Shown here in pieces: positions 12,657 to 24,090 of a stretch of 64,000 bases of DNA. Within the stretch, counting starts at the first letter, position 1. Every line of letters begins with the position of its first letter. This DNA comes from Palaemon carinicauda (taxonomy: Eukaryota; Arthropoda; Malacostraca; Decapoda; Palaemonidae). The translations under genes and the position numbers were made by a program. Under the pieces are notes generated by a model. That model ran no database searches, had not been told where the DNA came from, and worked only from the letters and a program-made list of their open reading frames with translations. The DNA lies in the NCBI RefSeq assembly GCF_036898095.1, contig NC_090726.1:41150191-41214190 (forward strand), read 5' to 3'.

Positions 12657-13330
12657 CTAGTAAACATGGAACAAAAAAGTCCATTTCAATCATAACTGTC
12701 TGCAAGATTTGGCATAATCTGTATTTCCTACACCGTGTTTTTATTTTTTTATCATCCTGTAGAAATGGGCGAGAGTATTTTTTGGAAGGATGAAATGCAA
12801 ACTCGACTAATGATATGTAAACCGAATGTTAAAATAAACCTGAAAATCCTAATATGAAAATTTAGTGAAGATGAACTGGAAAAAAAAAATGACTTATCTT
12901 GAAATACATTTTTTATGTCACACAAATATTGCTAGCTAGTGATCACACTAATTGGCAGTTTTTTGTTCAATTTTGTCTATTAGCAATATTGAGTTATGAA
13001 TTTAATTTTTTGGATAGCAATTTTCAAAGTTTATTTCTGCATAGAGATCTGGGGGGGGGGAAGTGGGCGGTAAAAATGACAAACAATAACTGGAAACTGA
13101 TCTGGGGGGGGGGGAAGTGGGCGATAAAAATGACAAACAATAACTGGAAACTATCAGCTGTCAACTTCTGTCGAAAGGACTGAAAATTACGAAGCTGGTG
13201 GTCACTAAATTGAAACCTTATTACTCAATATAAATATCTTGAAAGATGTCTCTTTTATAGATTCTTGAAGGGATTAAAATTAGTCGACTTTGCATTTTAA
13301 AGCGTATATAATGTAGTCCTATATTTCTTG
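12657..13330. other. AT-rich spacer, no gene seen
   Basis: Short frames only. It contains the 53-bp tandem duplication listed separately. Confidence 0.5.
13046..13152. repeat. 53-bp tandem duplication with a G-run
   Basis: Two adjacent copies start at 13046 and 13099. Each begins gatct followed by a run of 10 or more G, then gaagtgggcg and a tail ending aactggaaact. They differ by about one base plus the G-run length. Confidence 0.9.
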
Positions 13331-13603
13331 CTACCCTAGTTGGAAAAGCAGGATGATATAAGCTCAAGGGCTCTAACAGGGAAAATAACCCAGTAAGGAA
13401 AGGAAATAGGGAAAACTACAATAGAGGTTTAAGTACAACAAAAATTAATCTTTCACATATAAACTATAAAGCTTGAAAATAAAGAGGATAAAAACTTCAA
13501 AATAACAAGAGAGAATAGTGTGGAAGAGTGTACCCTCAAGCAAGATATCTCTAATCCAAGACGGCGGAGAACACTGGTACAGAGACTATATCACTACCCA
13601 AAA
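13331..13603. repeat. Dispersed repeat, left copy, cut by element B
   Basis: From 13378 to 13603 it aligns, at roughly 85 to 90 percent by eye, with 21039-21280. Shared blocks include ggaaaggaaa, gaatagtgt, gtgtaccctcaagca and ctatatcactacccaaaa. This copy breaks off exactly at the left end of element B. Its start extends further left than the other copy. I associate this repeat type with crustacean genomes, but a database search would be needed to name it. Confidence 0.75.
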
Positions 13604-13955
13604 ATGATAAATTCGTAGATAATTTGTATTTTACCTAACCATACAAACCTTAGCTATTTAATATGGGTATTACTTTCGCCGTAACTGAAATGACAAGCCA
13701 TTAGAATTTAAACAAGGGTTTACTACCCCCTCGCTAGTTAGCGAGGGGTAGCTTGCTACCTCTCCCCCCCCCCCCCTCACACACCTGAGATTAGCTCACT
13801 TCGCTTAGAGGTAGGACTTCCAGGGGGACAGGGCTGGCGGGCAAGTTTGATTAAATAGCTAAGGTTTGTATAGTTGGGAAAAATAAAAATTATCTACGAA
13901 TTTGTCATTTGTTCCGTAACTAAAATACAAACCACGTTATTTAATATGGGTGACT
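13604..13955. repeat. Left terminal repeat and ICR of element B
   Basis: 13604-13760 is the terminal repeat, pairing with the complement of 20880-21038. 13849-13908 is the complement of the outermost 13604-13662. 13905-13950 is a direct match to the complement of the outermost right end (20995-21038). This composite is the ICR expected from the DIRS1 model, and spells out the circle junction gaacaaatga. Confidence 0.88.
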
Positions 13956-14439
13956 CAACCCTTAGGTAGGGTGGAAAGTCCCGGGCATTACTGGCTTTTG
14001 GCTTTTTGCCTGGGGACTCAGTATCTGAGTGTGTTAGTACTCAAGATAAGGAGTCCCTGCACCTCGCAAGTGCCTTGCTCTGCAAGGACCGCGGCCTACG
14101 TGAGCTTGTGTGTGAAGGAATGAAGTGTGACTCGTCCTAGGAAGTTGACCTGAAGTCCTTTAGATGGAATTCTAGGATAGGACGTTCCCAATACCACCTC
14201 GTAAGGGTATGGGGACATAACAATATTACAGTATCTTAATACTAAGAACACAAGGAAACATGGTTTACCTGCAGTGGTTTGAAGTCAGCTGTGCAGAGAA
14301 CCCAGGATGCTGCTTTCCCCAAGAGAGAGGAGAATGAAGAAAAGAATAAGGACCAGGCATACCTTTTCATTCATGCAGACTAAAACCAGGTAACAATGCC
14401 CTCAACCCTCTGCTACTTGTCCATTAAGGAGCCTGAGCT

Positions 14440-15625
14440 TTAAACAAGCTGTTGTGCAGCCATCACAGGGCCGATAGAAAACGTATCGAGCCTCCTGTGG
14501 GTCACGTCTTGCAGGTAGTGGACTGTGAAGGTCGTCTGACGCTTCCAAACCCCAGCTTGTAAAACCTGCGTCACTGAGTAGTTCTTTTTGAAGGCCAGGG
14601 ATGTAGCGATGCCCTTGACATCGTGTGCTCTAGGGCGACGTGACGGAGGAGGGTTGGGATTCAGGGAATGATGGATAACCCTGCGAATCCACGCTGAGAT
14701 AGTATTCTTAGTGACCCTCCTCTTCGTCCTTCCGGTGCTCACAAACAATGGCTGCACCCGAGGACGAATTGCAGCTGTTCTCTTAAGATAAAGCCTCAGA
14801 CTCCTCACTCGGCACAGTAGGAGATGGTCTGGGTCATCTGTTACAGAATGAAGACTCGAAATCTGGAAAGAGTCGAACCGAGGGTCCGGCACTCCTGGAT
14901 TTTGAGTCTTAGCAACAAACTCAGGGACGAATCTGAACGTTACCTCCCCCCATCCCTTTGAATGGGCGATGTCATACGAGACCATTAAATTTGCCGACTC
15001 GCTTGGCCGAGGCCAAAGCAAGTAGGAACACCGTCTTCCAAGTCAGGTGGCGATCAGAGGCCTGGCGTAATGGTTCGTAGGGAGGTCCCTTAAGAGACCT
15101 GAGAACTCGAACCACGTTCCATGGAAGAGGTCTCACTTCCGACTGAGGGCAGATAAGTTCATAGCTTCGTATGAGTAAGGAAAGTTCCAGCGAAGAGGAA
15201 ATGTCCATTCCTTTGAGCCTGAAGGCAAGACTTAAGGCTGAGCGATAGCCTTTCACTGCCGAGACCAAAAGGCGCATTTCTTCCCGCAAATACACGAGAA
15301 ACTCCGCTATTGCTGGAATAGTGGCATCGAGTGGAGAGATACCCCTTCCCCGACACCAACCACAGAAAACTCTCTACTTCGCCTGGTAGACCCCTGCGGA
15401 TGACTTTCCCAGGTGTCGAGACACCCTTTCGGCAACTTGTTGCGAAAAGCCTCTCTCTGTGAGGAGATGCTGTATAGTCTCCAGGTGTGAAGCCGCAGCG
15501 AAGCTACGGCTTTGTGAAAGATGTTGGCGTGTGGTTGTTTGAGTAGCTCGTGTCGTGGAGGAAGTTCTCTCGGGAGTTCCATCAGGAGCTGCAGAAGGTC
15601 CGGAAACCACTCTCCGTGATGCCAT
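14440..15625 (-). pseudogene. Tyrosine recombinase of element B
   Basis: Core-binding part with HLLTERGFSQQVAERVSRHL, then an in-frame stop just after VYQAK (about 15374). The reading continues with ISPLDATIPAIAEFLVYLREE, the first catalytic Arg in ASAKRV (about 15007) and, after a frameshift, 15021-14440 with the box II region and Tyr in VHYLQDV. Box II reads AHDVKGIATS, where C, D, E and F have HEVRAI or HEVGAV. The Arg of the H-x-x-R pair is replaced by Lys (AAG), which in this family should remove activity even without the stops. Confidence 0.85.
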
Positions 15626-17252
15626 AGCGGAGCTATCAAGGTCATTGAAAGGTTGACCGATATTCTGGTCTTGTTGAGTACCCTCATCAGACAGAACAGG
15701 GGAAAGGCATATACGTCGATGTTGTCCCACCGTTGTTGGAAAGCATCTTGCCAGAGAGCCTTGGGGTCCGGGACTGGGGAGCAGTACAGCGGAAGCTTGA
15801 AATTCTAAGCTGTCGCGAACAGATCCACCGTTTGGGAACCCCACAAAGTCAGGACTTTGTTGGCTACTAAACGATCCAAAGACCACTCGGTACTCACTAT
15901 CTGGGATGCCCTGCTCAGACTGTCGGCGAGCACATTACTCTTGCCTGGAATGAAACGAGCTGATAGTGGAATCAAGTGGACTTCGGTCCATCTCAGTATC
16001 TCTACTGCCAGATGAGATAGCTGCTCTGAAAAGGTACCTCCTGCTTATTGATGTAAGCCACTACCGTGGTGTTGTTGCTCATCACCACCACGAAGTGACC
16101 CGCCAGGTACTGTTGGAACTGTTGAAGTGCCAGGAATACAGCCTTCATTTCTAGCAGATTTATGTGGAAGCACTTTTCTGATTCTGACCAGAGGCCTGAG
16201 TTCCTGTGGTTCAGAACATGGGCCCCCCACCCTTTCTTTGAGGCGTCCGAAAACAGCATCGAATCCGGGGGGAGGACGAGAAGATCCACTCCCTTTCGTA
16301 GGTTCTCGTCTGTCACCCACCACTGAAGGTCCGTCCGTTCAGCAGGACCCATAGGGACCATGACGTCCGGGGAATCGTGTCCTTGATTCCACCGAGACTT
16401 GAGTCGCCATTGCAGGGATCTCATCCTGAGGCGACCATTTGGAACTACACGGGCCAGGGAAGAAAGGTGACCAAGGAGACGTAACCACGATTGGGCTGGG
16501 AGTTCTTCTCGTCTGAGGAAAGGATCTGCGACCCTCCTCAGCCTTGCTATCCTGTCATCTGATGGGAAGGCTTTGTGGAGATTGGTGTCCAATATCATGC
16601 CTAGATATACCAGTCGCTGAGTTGGAAGCAGAGAAGACTTCTCGAGATTTACCATGATCCCTAGATCTTGGCAAAGTCCTAGAAGCTTGTCTCGGTGTCG
16701 AAGAAGGGTCGACTCCGAGTCTGCCAAGATCAGCCAGTCGTCCAGATAACGGAGGAGACGGATGCCGATCCTGTGTGCCCAAGAAGAAATCAGGGTGAAC
16801 ACTCTGGTAAATACATGAGGTGCTGTGGAGAGACCGAAACACAGCACCTTGAACTGGTATATCTTGTTGTCCAGGCTGAATCTTAAGTACTTCCTTGAAG
16901 ACGGATGGATTGGGATCTGGAAGTACGCGTCTTTCAGGTCCAGTGTACACATGAAGTCTTGTGGTCTCACTGCAAGTCTGACCTTGTCTGCCGTCTCCAT
17001 GCTGAACGGGGTTTGTTTGACAAACCTGTTCAGAGCTGAGAGGTCGATGACTGGTCTCCAGCCTCCAGACGCCTTCCTTACAAGAAAGAGTCGACTGAAG
17101 AAGCTTGGGGAACCGTAGACGACCTCCTGGAGAGCACCCTTCCTAAACATGGTCTCGACTTCTGCCCGTAGGGCTTGCCCCCTTGCCGATCCCATGGCAA
17201 AGGAGCTCAACGACAGTGGATCCGCTGTTAGGGAAGGTAGAGATGTTGTGAA
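15307..17252 (-). pseudogene. RT - RNase H - MT polyprotein of element B
   Basis: The open frame 17279-16002 spans RT with GGWRPVIDLSALN, CTLDLKDAYFQIP, LCFGLSTAPHVF and RYLDDWLIL, then RNase H with SMLFSDASKKGWGAH, INLLEMKAVFLAL and VVMSNNTTVVAY. In the last motif Asn replaces the usual Asp (SDNTT in G), which would damage RNase H. The MT segment (DLFAT-like, PDPKAL-like and YAFPPFCLMR-like parts) is scattered over two frames down to 15307. Stops and shifts near 16000 and 15810 break the protein. Confidence 0.82.
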
Positions 17253-18137
17253 CCATGACGTCCGGGGAATCGTGTCCATGATTCCACCGAGACTTGAGTC
17301 GCCATTGCAGGGATCTCATCCTGAGGCGACCATTTGGAAATACACGGGCCAGGGAAGAAAGGTGACCGAGGAGACGTAACCACGATTGGGATGGGAGTTC
17401 TTCTCGTCTGAGTAAAGGATCTGCGACCCTCCTCAGCCTTGCTATCCTGTCATCTGATGGGAAGGCTTTGTGGAGATTGGTGTCCAATATCATGCCTAGA
17501 TATACCAGTCGCTGAGTTGGAAGCAGAGAAGACTTCTCGAGATTTACCATGATCCCTAGATCTTGGCAAAGTCCTAGAAGCTTGTCTCGGTGTCGAAGAA
17601 GGGTCGACTCCGAGTCTGCCAAGATCAGCCAGTCGTCCAGATAACGGAGGAGACGGATGCCGATCCTGTGTGCCCAAGAAGAAATCAGGGTGAACACACT
17701 GGTAAATACCTGAGGTGCTGTTGAGAGACCGAAACACAGCACCTTGAACTGGTATATCTTGTTGTCCAGGCTGAATCTTAAGTACTTCCTTGAAGACGGA
17801 TGGACTGGAATCTGGAAGTACGCGTCTTTCAGATCCAGTGTACACATGAAGTCTTGTGGTCTCACTGCAAGTCTGACCGTGTCTGCCGTCTCCATGCTGA
17901 ACGGGGTTTGTTTGACAAACCTGTTCAGAGCCGAGAGGTCTCCAGCCTCCAGACGCCTTTCTTACAAGAAAGAGTCGACTGTAGAAGCCTGGGGTCCCGT
18001 CTACAACCTCCTGAAGGGGCGTCCTTCTTCAACATGGTCTGGACTTCTGCTCGAAGGGCTTGCCCCCTTGCCAATCCCATGGCAAGGGAGCTCAACGACA
18101 CTGGAACCGTTGTCAGGGGAGGTAGAGACGTTCTCTG
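16358..18137. repeat. 895-bp tandem duplication within RT of element B
   Basis: 16358-17252 and 17253-18137 are near-identical copies. The start ccatgacgtccgg recurs at 16358 and 17253. The second copy lacks about 10 bases near 17940 (gatgactggt). The result is two RT palm regions in series, the second readable at 17895-17143. The right copy keeps the original junction towards gag. Confidence 0.93.
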
Positions 18138-18749
18138 CGGGTCTTGTTGGCTCTGGGCGAATCCTTGAGGAAGACTTGGGGATGGTTTTAGAGTCCTTAG
18201 CTCCCTCCAGGGAGGAATACAGGACTCCAACAATGACGTCTGAGGGCTCTTCTCCGCCCCAACCCGGGACGATTCTCCTGCACGAGGTGGGGTTTCTCCC
18301 ATTGGTGCAATTGGAGAACGTCTCAGCTCGGTCGACTCCCCTGAGGACGGAAAATCCTCGTCCACAGGAGAGGGAGAGAAAGTCTGGGGGGGAAAGAGCC
18401 TCCCTCAAGGACTTCCGAGGAGCCAGCTTGGCCCTGGGAGAAGTTACCACGACTTCTACTCCTCTCTTCCTCTTCAGTGGGGTCGGAGCTGCCACTGATT
18501 TGAGGCCCAACTCAGAGAAAGCAGGTTTGAAAGCCTGCATGACAGCTCTGACAAGGGGCCCAAACCATGGCTGCTTACTGACAGCTGTGCTGTCAGAGAC
18601 TCCCTCTGAAGGGAAGGGGATCGGGCGATCCTTCAGAGTAGAAACAACTGGCCCTGCCTGAAAAGAAAGGGAAGAAGAAGGTTGGTTCCTGGACCTATCC
18701 GGAGTATTCCCCTCCTCCAGCGGGAGCGCTGATGCTGATCTGTGCTAGC

Positions 18750-18766
18750 CGGGGGGGGGGGGGGGG
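18750..18766. repeat. Poly-G tract
   Basis: An uninterrupted run of about 16 G. Its length may be a sequencing or assembly approximation. Confidence 0.9.
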
Positions 18767-18916
18767 TTGAATTTGACGACCTGGAGGGTCTCGTTCCTGT
18801 AGCTTCGCATGGGGGCTAGCGCTGTGAATACCGATGGGAATTGCGCTGGGGATCGCACGATGGGATTTTCCCTGGTTCGTGCTCAGGCGAACGTTCGCGC
18901 GGGCGCGTTGAGATGA

Positions 18917-19036
18917 TGGCGAGGGCGCGCGGGCGAGCGCTGGTGTGCAGGAGAGCGATGGCGCGCTGGCGAGCGATGGCGAGGGCGCGCGGGCGAGCGC
19001 TGGTGTGCAGGAGAGCGATGGCGCGCTGGCGAGCGA
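18917..19036. repeat. 60-bp perfect tandem duplication, GC-rich
   Basis: 18917-18976 and 18977-19036 are identical, in the RS-encoding part of gag B. Sixty bases is a multiple of three, so the duplication adds 20 codons in frame. The surrounding 18850-19650 is unusually GC-rich, with many gcgagcgatggcgcg-like variants. Confidence 0.9.
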
Positions 19037-20879
19037 TGGCGCGGAGGTGATGGAGCGCGTGGGCGAGCAGGTGCGCGATCTGGCGACAGCAGAGGAGGTG
19101 TCGAAGGGTGTGCAAGCGCTTGCGCGCGCGGAGGTGATAGCTCGCGCGCGCCTGGGCGCACAGAAACTCGCTGAGCTCTAGAAGGAGTGCGCACACGTGC
19201 AGGGGAAATACCCGCAGGAGCTGTGACAGGTGCGCGTGAGGGAGACTGCGCGCGATGGCTGACGAGCAGACGAGGTCCGAAGGCGCGTAGGAGATCGCTG
19301 AGGGGAAGGAGAAGAAAGATTCTTCCCTTCTGCGCCCAGATCTGAAGATCGTGGGCTTGCAGGCGAACGTCGGCGCGTAGGTGAAGAGCGCTGGCGAGCA
19401 GGAGATCGTGGGCGCGAGTGGCACGCATCAGGATGAGGGCGCGCAGATGTGCGCTGGTGAGGAGAAGATCGCTGGCGCGCAGGTGAGCGCTGGCGCGTAG
19501 CCTCAGCCACAGGAGATCGCTGGCGCGTTGTCCCTGGAGCAGGTGGTTTCTGAAGAGCAGTCTCAGGAACAGCAGGAGAGCGCTTGCGCGCCATAGCGCG
19601 TGGGCGTGCAGGAGAGCGTTGGCGCGCAGGGGATACCTGGCGCTTAAGGGACTTACTCACAATGCGAGAAAGCCCTTTTGCCCCGAAGGGACCGATGCCC
19701 GTTGGATAACGGGGTGTGTGGGCGCCCAAAGTGCGTCAGCGGCCAGGAATGGAGATGGAAGGTCAGCAGGTCTGGCAGGCAAAGGAGATCGTGAACGATC
19801 TGCAGAGGTCCAGGGATACAGCTGCAACAGTGGGTGCACGGCGAGGAGGATCCTCTGCGGGGGACTGCAAAGACAAAGAACCGAAGAGGCGCCTCCTAAC
19901 TCCCTTGTGGGGAGAAGGAAGTCCTCTCCGGCGAAGAGGAAGGCGAGCTTTCCATCTGATATGTCCTCTGGGGGCAGCAGGCAGACCATCGGCAGTCCTC
20001 CGAAGAGGAGTGTCTGTCAGTGAACTCCCCCAAGGGGGAGAATCGCCTGCAGGAGAGACCGTTGGACTTAGCTCCTCCCTCGAAGGATGTTCGGAGGGGG
20101 GAACTAAGCCTTCAGCTGCATTGGGAACCATAGTAGGGGTTTGACCTAACTCGTCGGAAGCCCTTGCCACAACAACGTCGACGATAGACAGTGGATCAAC
20201 CTCTGCTACCGCCGGTGACTGTTTGACAGCAGCCCCCAACCTGATTATGTCAAACAGGGCTTCCTTGGAGGGCAAACCCTGAAGCCCCAAGGAAGCCCAA
20301 AGCTGCAATAAATCATTGTTAGACACATTATCAGAAATATCCTCTCCCGGGGGAGGAGGAGGAGCTGCCTCGCTATGGGAGGCAACTCCCTCTCCCGAAC
20401 CCTGAGGTTGGTGAACGCAAGTACGGCCTACGCTACCACTCGACGGCCTCTCGGGAGAGACCGATCAAGTGGGAGCTTCGGAGAAGGTTCGGGCTACAGA
20501 AGAAGAGTCCTTGGGATTTTCTCTCAAGGAAACCCTTGGAGGAGAAATATCCTGTTTGGACTTCTTCTGGCGCCAGGAAAACCTCTCCCACTGGGAGGTA
20601 GACTACTCCCTACACTCACCGCATACTTTATTTCTTTCACACTGTTGGCCCCTGCAATAAGGACATAAGGTGTGAGGGTCTGTGTCCACTGCCGACAAAC
20701 GTTCCGCAAGGGCGGTCAGGTAAGCCGGGACACTTCCGCATGGTAGAGGCCAAATTCCAAACACACTGAAAAGAAAAAGCAAAAAAACAAAGATCAAAGG
20801 CTGTCATAAGTGAGGGTGGGAGCAGACACGTTTGATCGTCACCCAAGCCAAAAGCAAAGTGAGCTAATCACAGGTGTGT

Positions 20880-21038
20880 GAGGGGGGGAGGGGTAGCAAG
20901 CTACCCCTCCCTACACCCTCGCTAACTAGCGAGGGGGTAGTAAACCCTCGTTAAAATTCTAATGGCTCGTCATTTCAGCTACGGCGAAAGTAATACCCAT
21001 ATTAAATAGCGTGGTTTGTATTTCAGTTACGGAACAAA
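20880..21038. repeat. Right terminal inverted repeat of element B
   Basis: Complement of the left terminus, with about 8 percent difference by eye. It includes an inner palindrome (ctcgctaactagcgag) near 20919 and ends ttacggaacaaa. Confidence 0.88.
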
Positions 21039-21280
21039 GGGAAAATAGCCCAATGAGGAAAGGAAACAGTGAAAACTACAAGAGAGGTTTAAGAATAAAA
21101 AAAAATTTATCTTTCATATATAAACTATAAAACTTGAAAAAAATAGGATAAAAATTTCAAAATAACAAGAGGAAGAGAAACAAGATAGAATAGTGTAGCC
21201 GAGTGTACCCTCAAGCATGAGATCTCTAATCCAAGACAGTGGAAGCCCATGGTACAGAGGCTATATCACTACCCAAAACT
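21039..21280. repeat. Dispersed repeat, right copy, cut by element B
   Basis: Starts at gggaaaatagccc directly after the right end of B and runs through the same blocks as 13378-13603, continuing past the point where the left copy is cut. Together the two copies overlap by about 225 bases. Confidence 0.75.
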
Positions 21281-22267
21281 AGAGAACAATGCTGTATAGA
21301 GAAAAAATTGTTAAGAGGTGCATGATAAGAGAGTATAAGAAAATCTTATATCTATGTGGGATGATTACACTCCTACAAAAATACATAAATTGAAAAATAA
21401 TGAAATAATTGTACCAAAAAAAATTAAAGTATCATTTATCACAAGGCGTCACTTTACATTTTTTCCCTATCCACCACTAGGGGTTAGACATGGTGTGACT
21501 TATACATGAAGACGCTTTTGGTGCTTCAGCGAATCTTGGAAGAATTTGAACTTCAAGAAGCAGATCTTGTATTCTTTTCTGGTCTTGTAACAAAACTGGT
21601 TGACTCTTGAGCAGACTGTCAGACAAAACTCTTGTCACATAATTCGTCGACGAACTTGAAAGAACATTTTCTGGGCTCAAAACTTTTTCCCTGATTTGCT
21701 GGCTTTAGGAAGTCACCTGAAAATTGCATTGGAGTGAATTCAGATGTACTAAATTACGGCAACGACACTGTAATCAGGTATCGATTATTTTAAAAAATAT
21801 CTGAAGACATAAGTGACAGCCCAATATATTTTTTCCCACGTATGGGATTTGTAAGACAGAAAAGTTCCAACTAATATAAAAATAATGGCAATCCAACTGT
21901 AATTAGAATACCCTTAACAATTTAAAAGTAAATTTTAGGCATTTAAAAGTGCTGTATCCAATATTTTTTACCCATACAAAAGTTTTTAAGGCTAAAAAGT
22001 TCTCACTAATATCACATTAATAGTAAAGTTAGTGCTTTCAACACCCAAACTTTGAGGCTAAAACAGAAAAACACACTAATGCTGTGATCGTTAAGTTGAT
22101 ATATAAATGGAGTTTAACTTCGCTTACACAATGCTACGTTTAAATTTGATAACTTCATGAAAATCAGATTGAAAAGAATACTGTTTAAATTCAAGTCTTG
22201 CCAAGAAGACAGGTAAATATCATGAGACTGTCGAGGCCCTAAAAAAGGACCAATTCTTGAATTGAAT
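21281..22267. other. AT-rich spacer, no gene seen
   Basis: Short frames only. Ends in cttgaattgaat immediately before element G. Confidence 0.5.
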
Positions 22268-22625
22268 ATGACATTCGGAAATAATTTGTATTTTTCCTAA
22301 CTTTACAAACCTTAGCTATCTAAAGTGGGTAATTACTTTCGGCGTAGCTGAAAGGACGAGCCATTAGAATTTTAACAAGGGTTTACTACCCCACCGCTAG
22401 TTAGCGGGAGGTAGGGAGGGTAGTTAGCTACCCTCCCCCCTCACACACCTGTGTGGTAAGTTCACTTTGCTTAGAGGTAAGACTTCATGGGGGACAGGGC
22501 TGGCAGGCAAGTTTGATTAAATAGTTAAGGTTTGAATAGTTAGGAAAAATACAAATTATCTCCGAATTTGTCATTTGTTCCGTAACTGAAATACAAACCA
22601 CGCTATTTAAAGTGGGCGACTCAAC
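22268..22625. repeat. Left terminal repeat and ICR of element G
   Basis: The terminus starts atgacattcgg, and the repeat shared with the right end runs to about 22440. The ICR at 22516-22616 contains the complement of the left terminus followed by the right-terminus sequence, with the junction tgtcatttgttccg. Confidence 0.88.
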
Positions 22626-23074
22626 CCTTAGGAAGGGTGGAATAAGTCCCAGCCATACTGGCTTTTGGCTTTTGCCTGGGGACTCATTATCTGAGTGTGT
22701 CAGCACTCAACAATAAAGAGTCCCTGCACCTCGCTCGCACCTTGCTATGCAAGGGCTGCGGCCTACATAAGATGTGTGTGAAGGAATATGTGTGACTAGT
22801 CCTAGGAAGTTGACCTGAAGTTCTTTAGATGGAAACTTTAGGCTAGGACTCTCCCAATACCACCTCGTCAGGGTATGGGGACGCGACAGTATTAACTTAA
22901 ATACTAAGAACACAAGGGAACATGGTTTACCTGCAGTGGTTTGAGGTCAGCTGTGCAGAGAACCCAGGATGGTGCTTTCCCCAAGAGAGGGGAGGATGAA
23001 GAAAAGAATAAGGGCCAGACATACCTTTTCATTCATGCAGAATAAGACCGGGTAACAATGCCCTCAACCTTCTG

Positions 23075-23562
23075 CTACTTGTCCATTAAGGAGCCTGAGG
23101 TTTTGACCAGCTGTTGTGCAGCCACCACAGGGCCGATAGAGAACGTATCGAGCCTCCTGTGGGTCACGTCTTGCAGGTAGTGGGCTGTGAATGTCGTTTG
23201 ACGCTTCCATACCCCTGCTTGTAGAACCTGCGCCACTGAGAAGTACTTCTTGAAGCCCAGGGACGTAGCTACTCCCGACATCATGAGCTCTAGGGCGCCG
23301 TGATAGAGGAGGGTCAGGATTCAGGGACAGATGGATTGCCTTTCGAATCCATGCTGAGATGGTGTTCTTGGTAACCCTCCTCTTCAATCTCCCAGTGCTA
23401 ACGAACAATGCCTGCACTTGGGGACGAACTGCAGCTGTTCTTTACAGATATAGCCTCAGACTCCTTACTGGGCACAGTAGGAGATGGTATGGGTCATCTG
23501 TTACGGAACGAAGACTCGAAATCCGGAGGGAGTCGAACCGAGGGTCCGGCACTCCCGGATTC

Positions 23563-23594
<32 letters not shown>

Positions 23595-23810
23595 AGTTTT
23601 CTGGCATCCTGAGCCCGGATTCTGAGTTTTAGCAATAAACTCAGGGACGAAGTTGAACGTTACCTTCCCCCATCCCCTTGAATGGGCGATGTCATAAAGA
23701 GACCATGAAGTTCACTAACTCGCTTGGCTGACGCCAAAGCTAGTAGGAACACCGTCTTCCAAGTCAGGTGGCGATCTGAAGCCTGGCGTAATGGTTCGTA
23801 GGGAGGTCTC
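23075..23810 (-). pseudogene. Tyrosine recombinase of element G, C-terminal block
   Basis: Two frames (23417-23064 and 23284-23075) give the H-x-x-R and Tyr regions. AHDV is followed by a frameshift, and GVATSLGFKKYFSVAQVLQ and AHYLQDVTHR come from the other frame. 23848-23660 gives PLRQASDRHLTWKTVFLLALASAKRV with the first catalytic Arg. The gene is cut at TTAA 23811-23814 and resumes at 40787. A 48-bp retroposed fragment at 23566 also interrupts it. Confidence 0.85.
23566..23613 (-). mobile_element. 48-bp truncated retroposed fragment with TGAT tail
   Basis: Flanked by the 12-bp direct repeat cccggattctga (23554-23565 and 23614-23625). The insert is about 26 bases of TTGA/TGAT repeats followed by about 22 bases (aaagttttctggcatcctga). 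Element B has no such insert at the matching place. Read on the minus strand this is the last 22 bases of a retroelement followed by an ATCA-repeat tail, an extreme 5' truncation. Confidence 0.8.
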
Positions 23811-24090
23811 TTAACCCTTTTACCCCCAGGCTTTTTGGAAATTTCCAACCCTTAACCCCCAAGGGGTTACTTTTTTCCCAGCATATTTTGGTGTATATTT
23901 CTTTTAACCCTGGATAGGTACGCTCCTCGGACACCCCTTTAAGGGTATACTCGGACGCGAACGACCCCGACGCCAAAAAAAATTCTTGAAAAATCAGTTT
24001 TTGCAGTAACCTCCTTATTTCTTTTGCCCAAAAAAACTTCAATGAATGCTTAAAACAACTGTAAAGATAAATACTACTCATCTGCAGAAA

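Larger units (their letters stand above)
18001..20797 (-). pseudogene. gag-like protein of element B with an RS-rich region
   Basis: The head at 20797-20603 has the Cys/His pattern VDTDPHTLCPYCRG, then CERNKVCGEC, shared with elements A and D. The next frame starts at 20326 (MSNNDLLQLWASLGLQGLPS), a helical start plausible for gag. 19729-18883 encodes many RSPARQRSP-type repeats, like the RS domains of splicing factors. 18540-17925 encodes a Pro/Ser-rich stretch. Frames change several times. Compared with G, the central gag segment is missing, joined at a short shared gatgtt/gacgtt sequence near 18130. Confidence 0.65.
13604..21038 (-). mobile_element. DIRS1-like retrotransposon B
   Basis: Both ends are present. 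The left end (from 13604) and right end (to 21038) share an inverted repeat of about 150 bases. The ICR at 13849-13950 joins the complement of the left terminus to the sequence of the right terminus. Minus-strand coding remnants run gag (20797-18001), RT and RNase H (17895-15960), MT (about 15690-15310), then recombinase (15625-14440). All are frameshifted. The element also carries an 895-bp tandem duplication inside RT, and lacks the central gag segment that its relative G has at 43372-44229. It is flanked by two copies of the same dispersed repeat. Confidence 0.92.
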
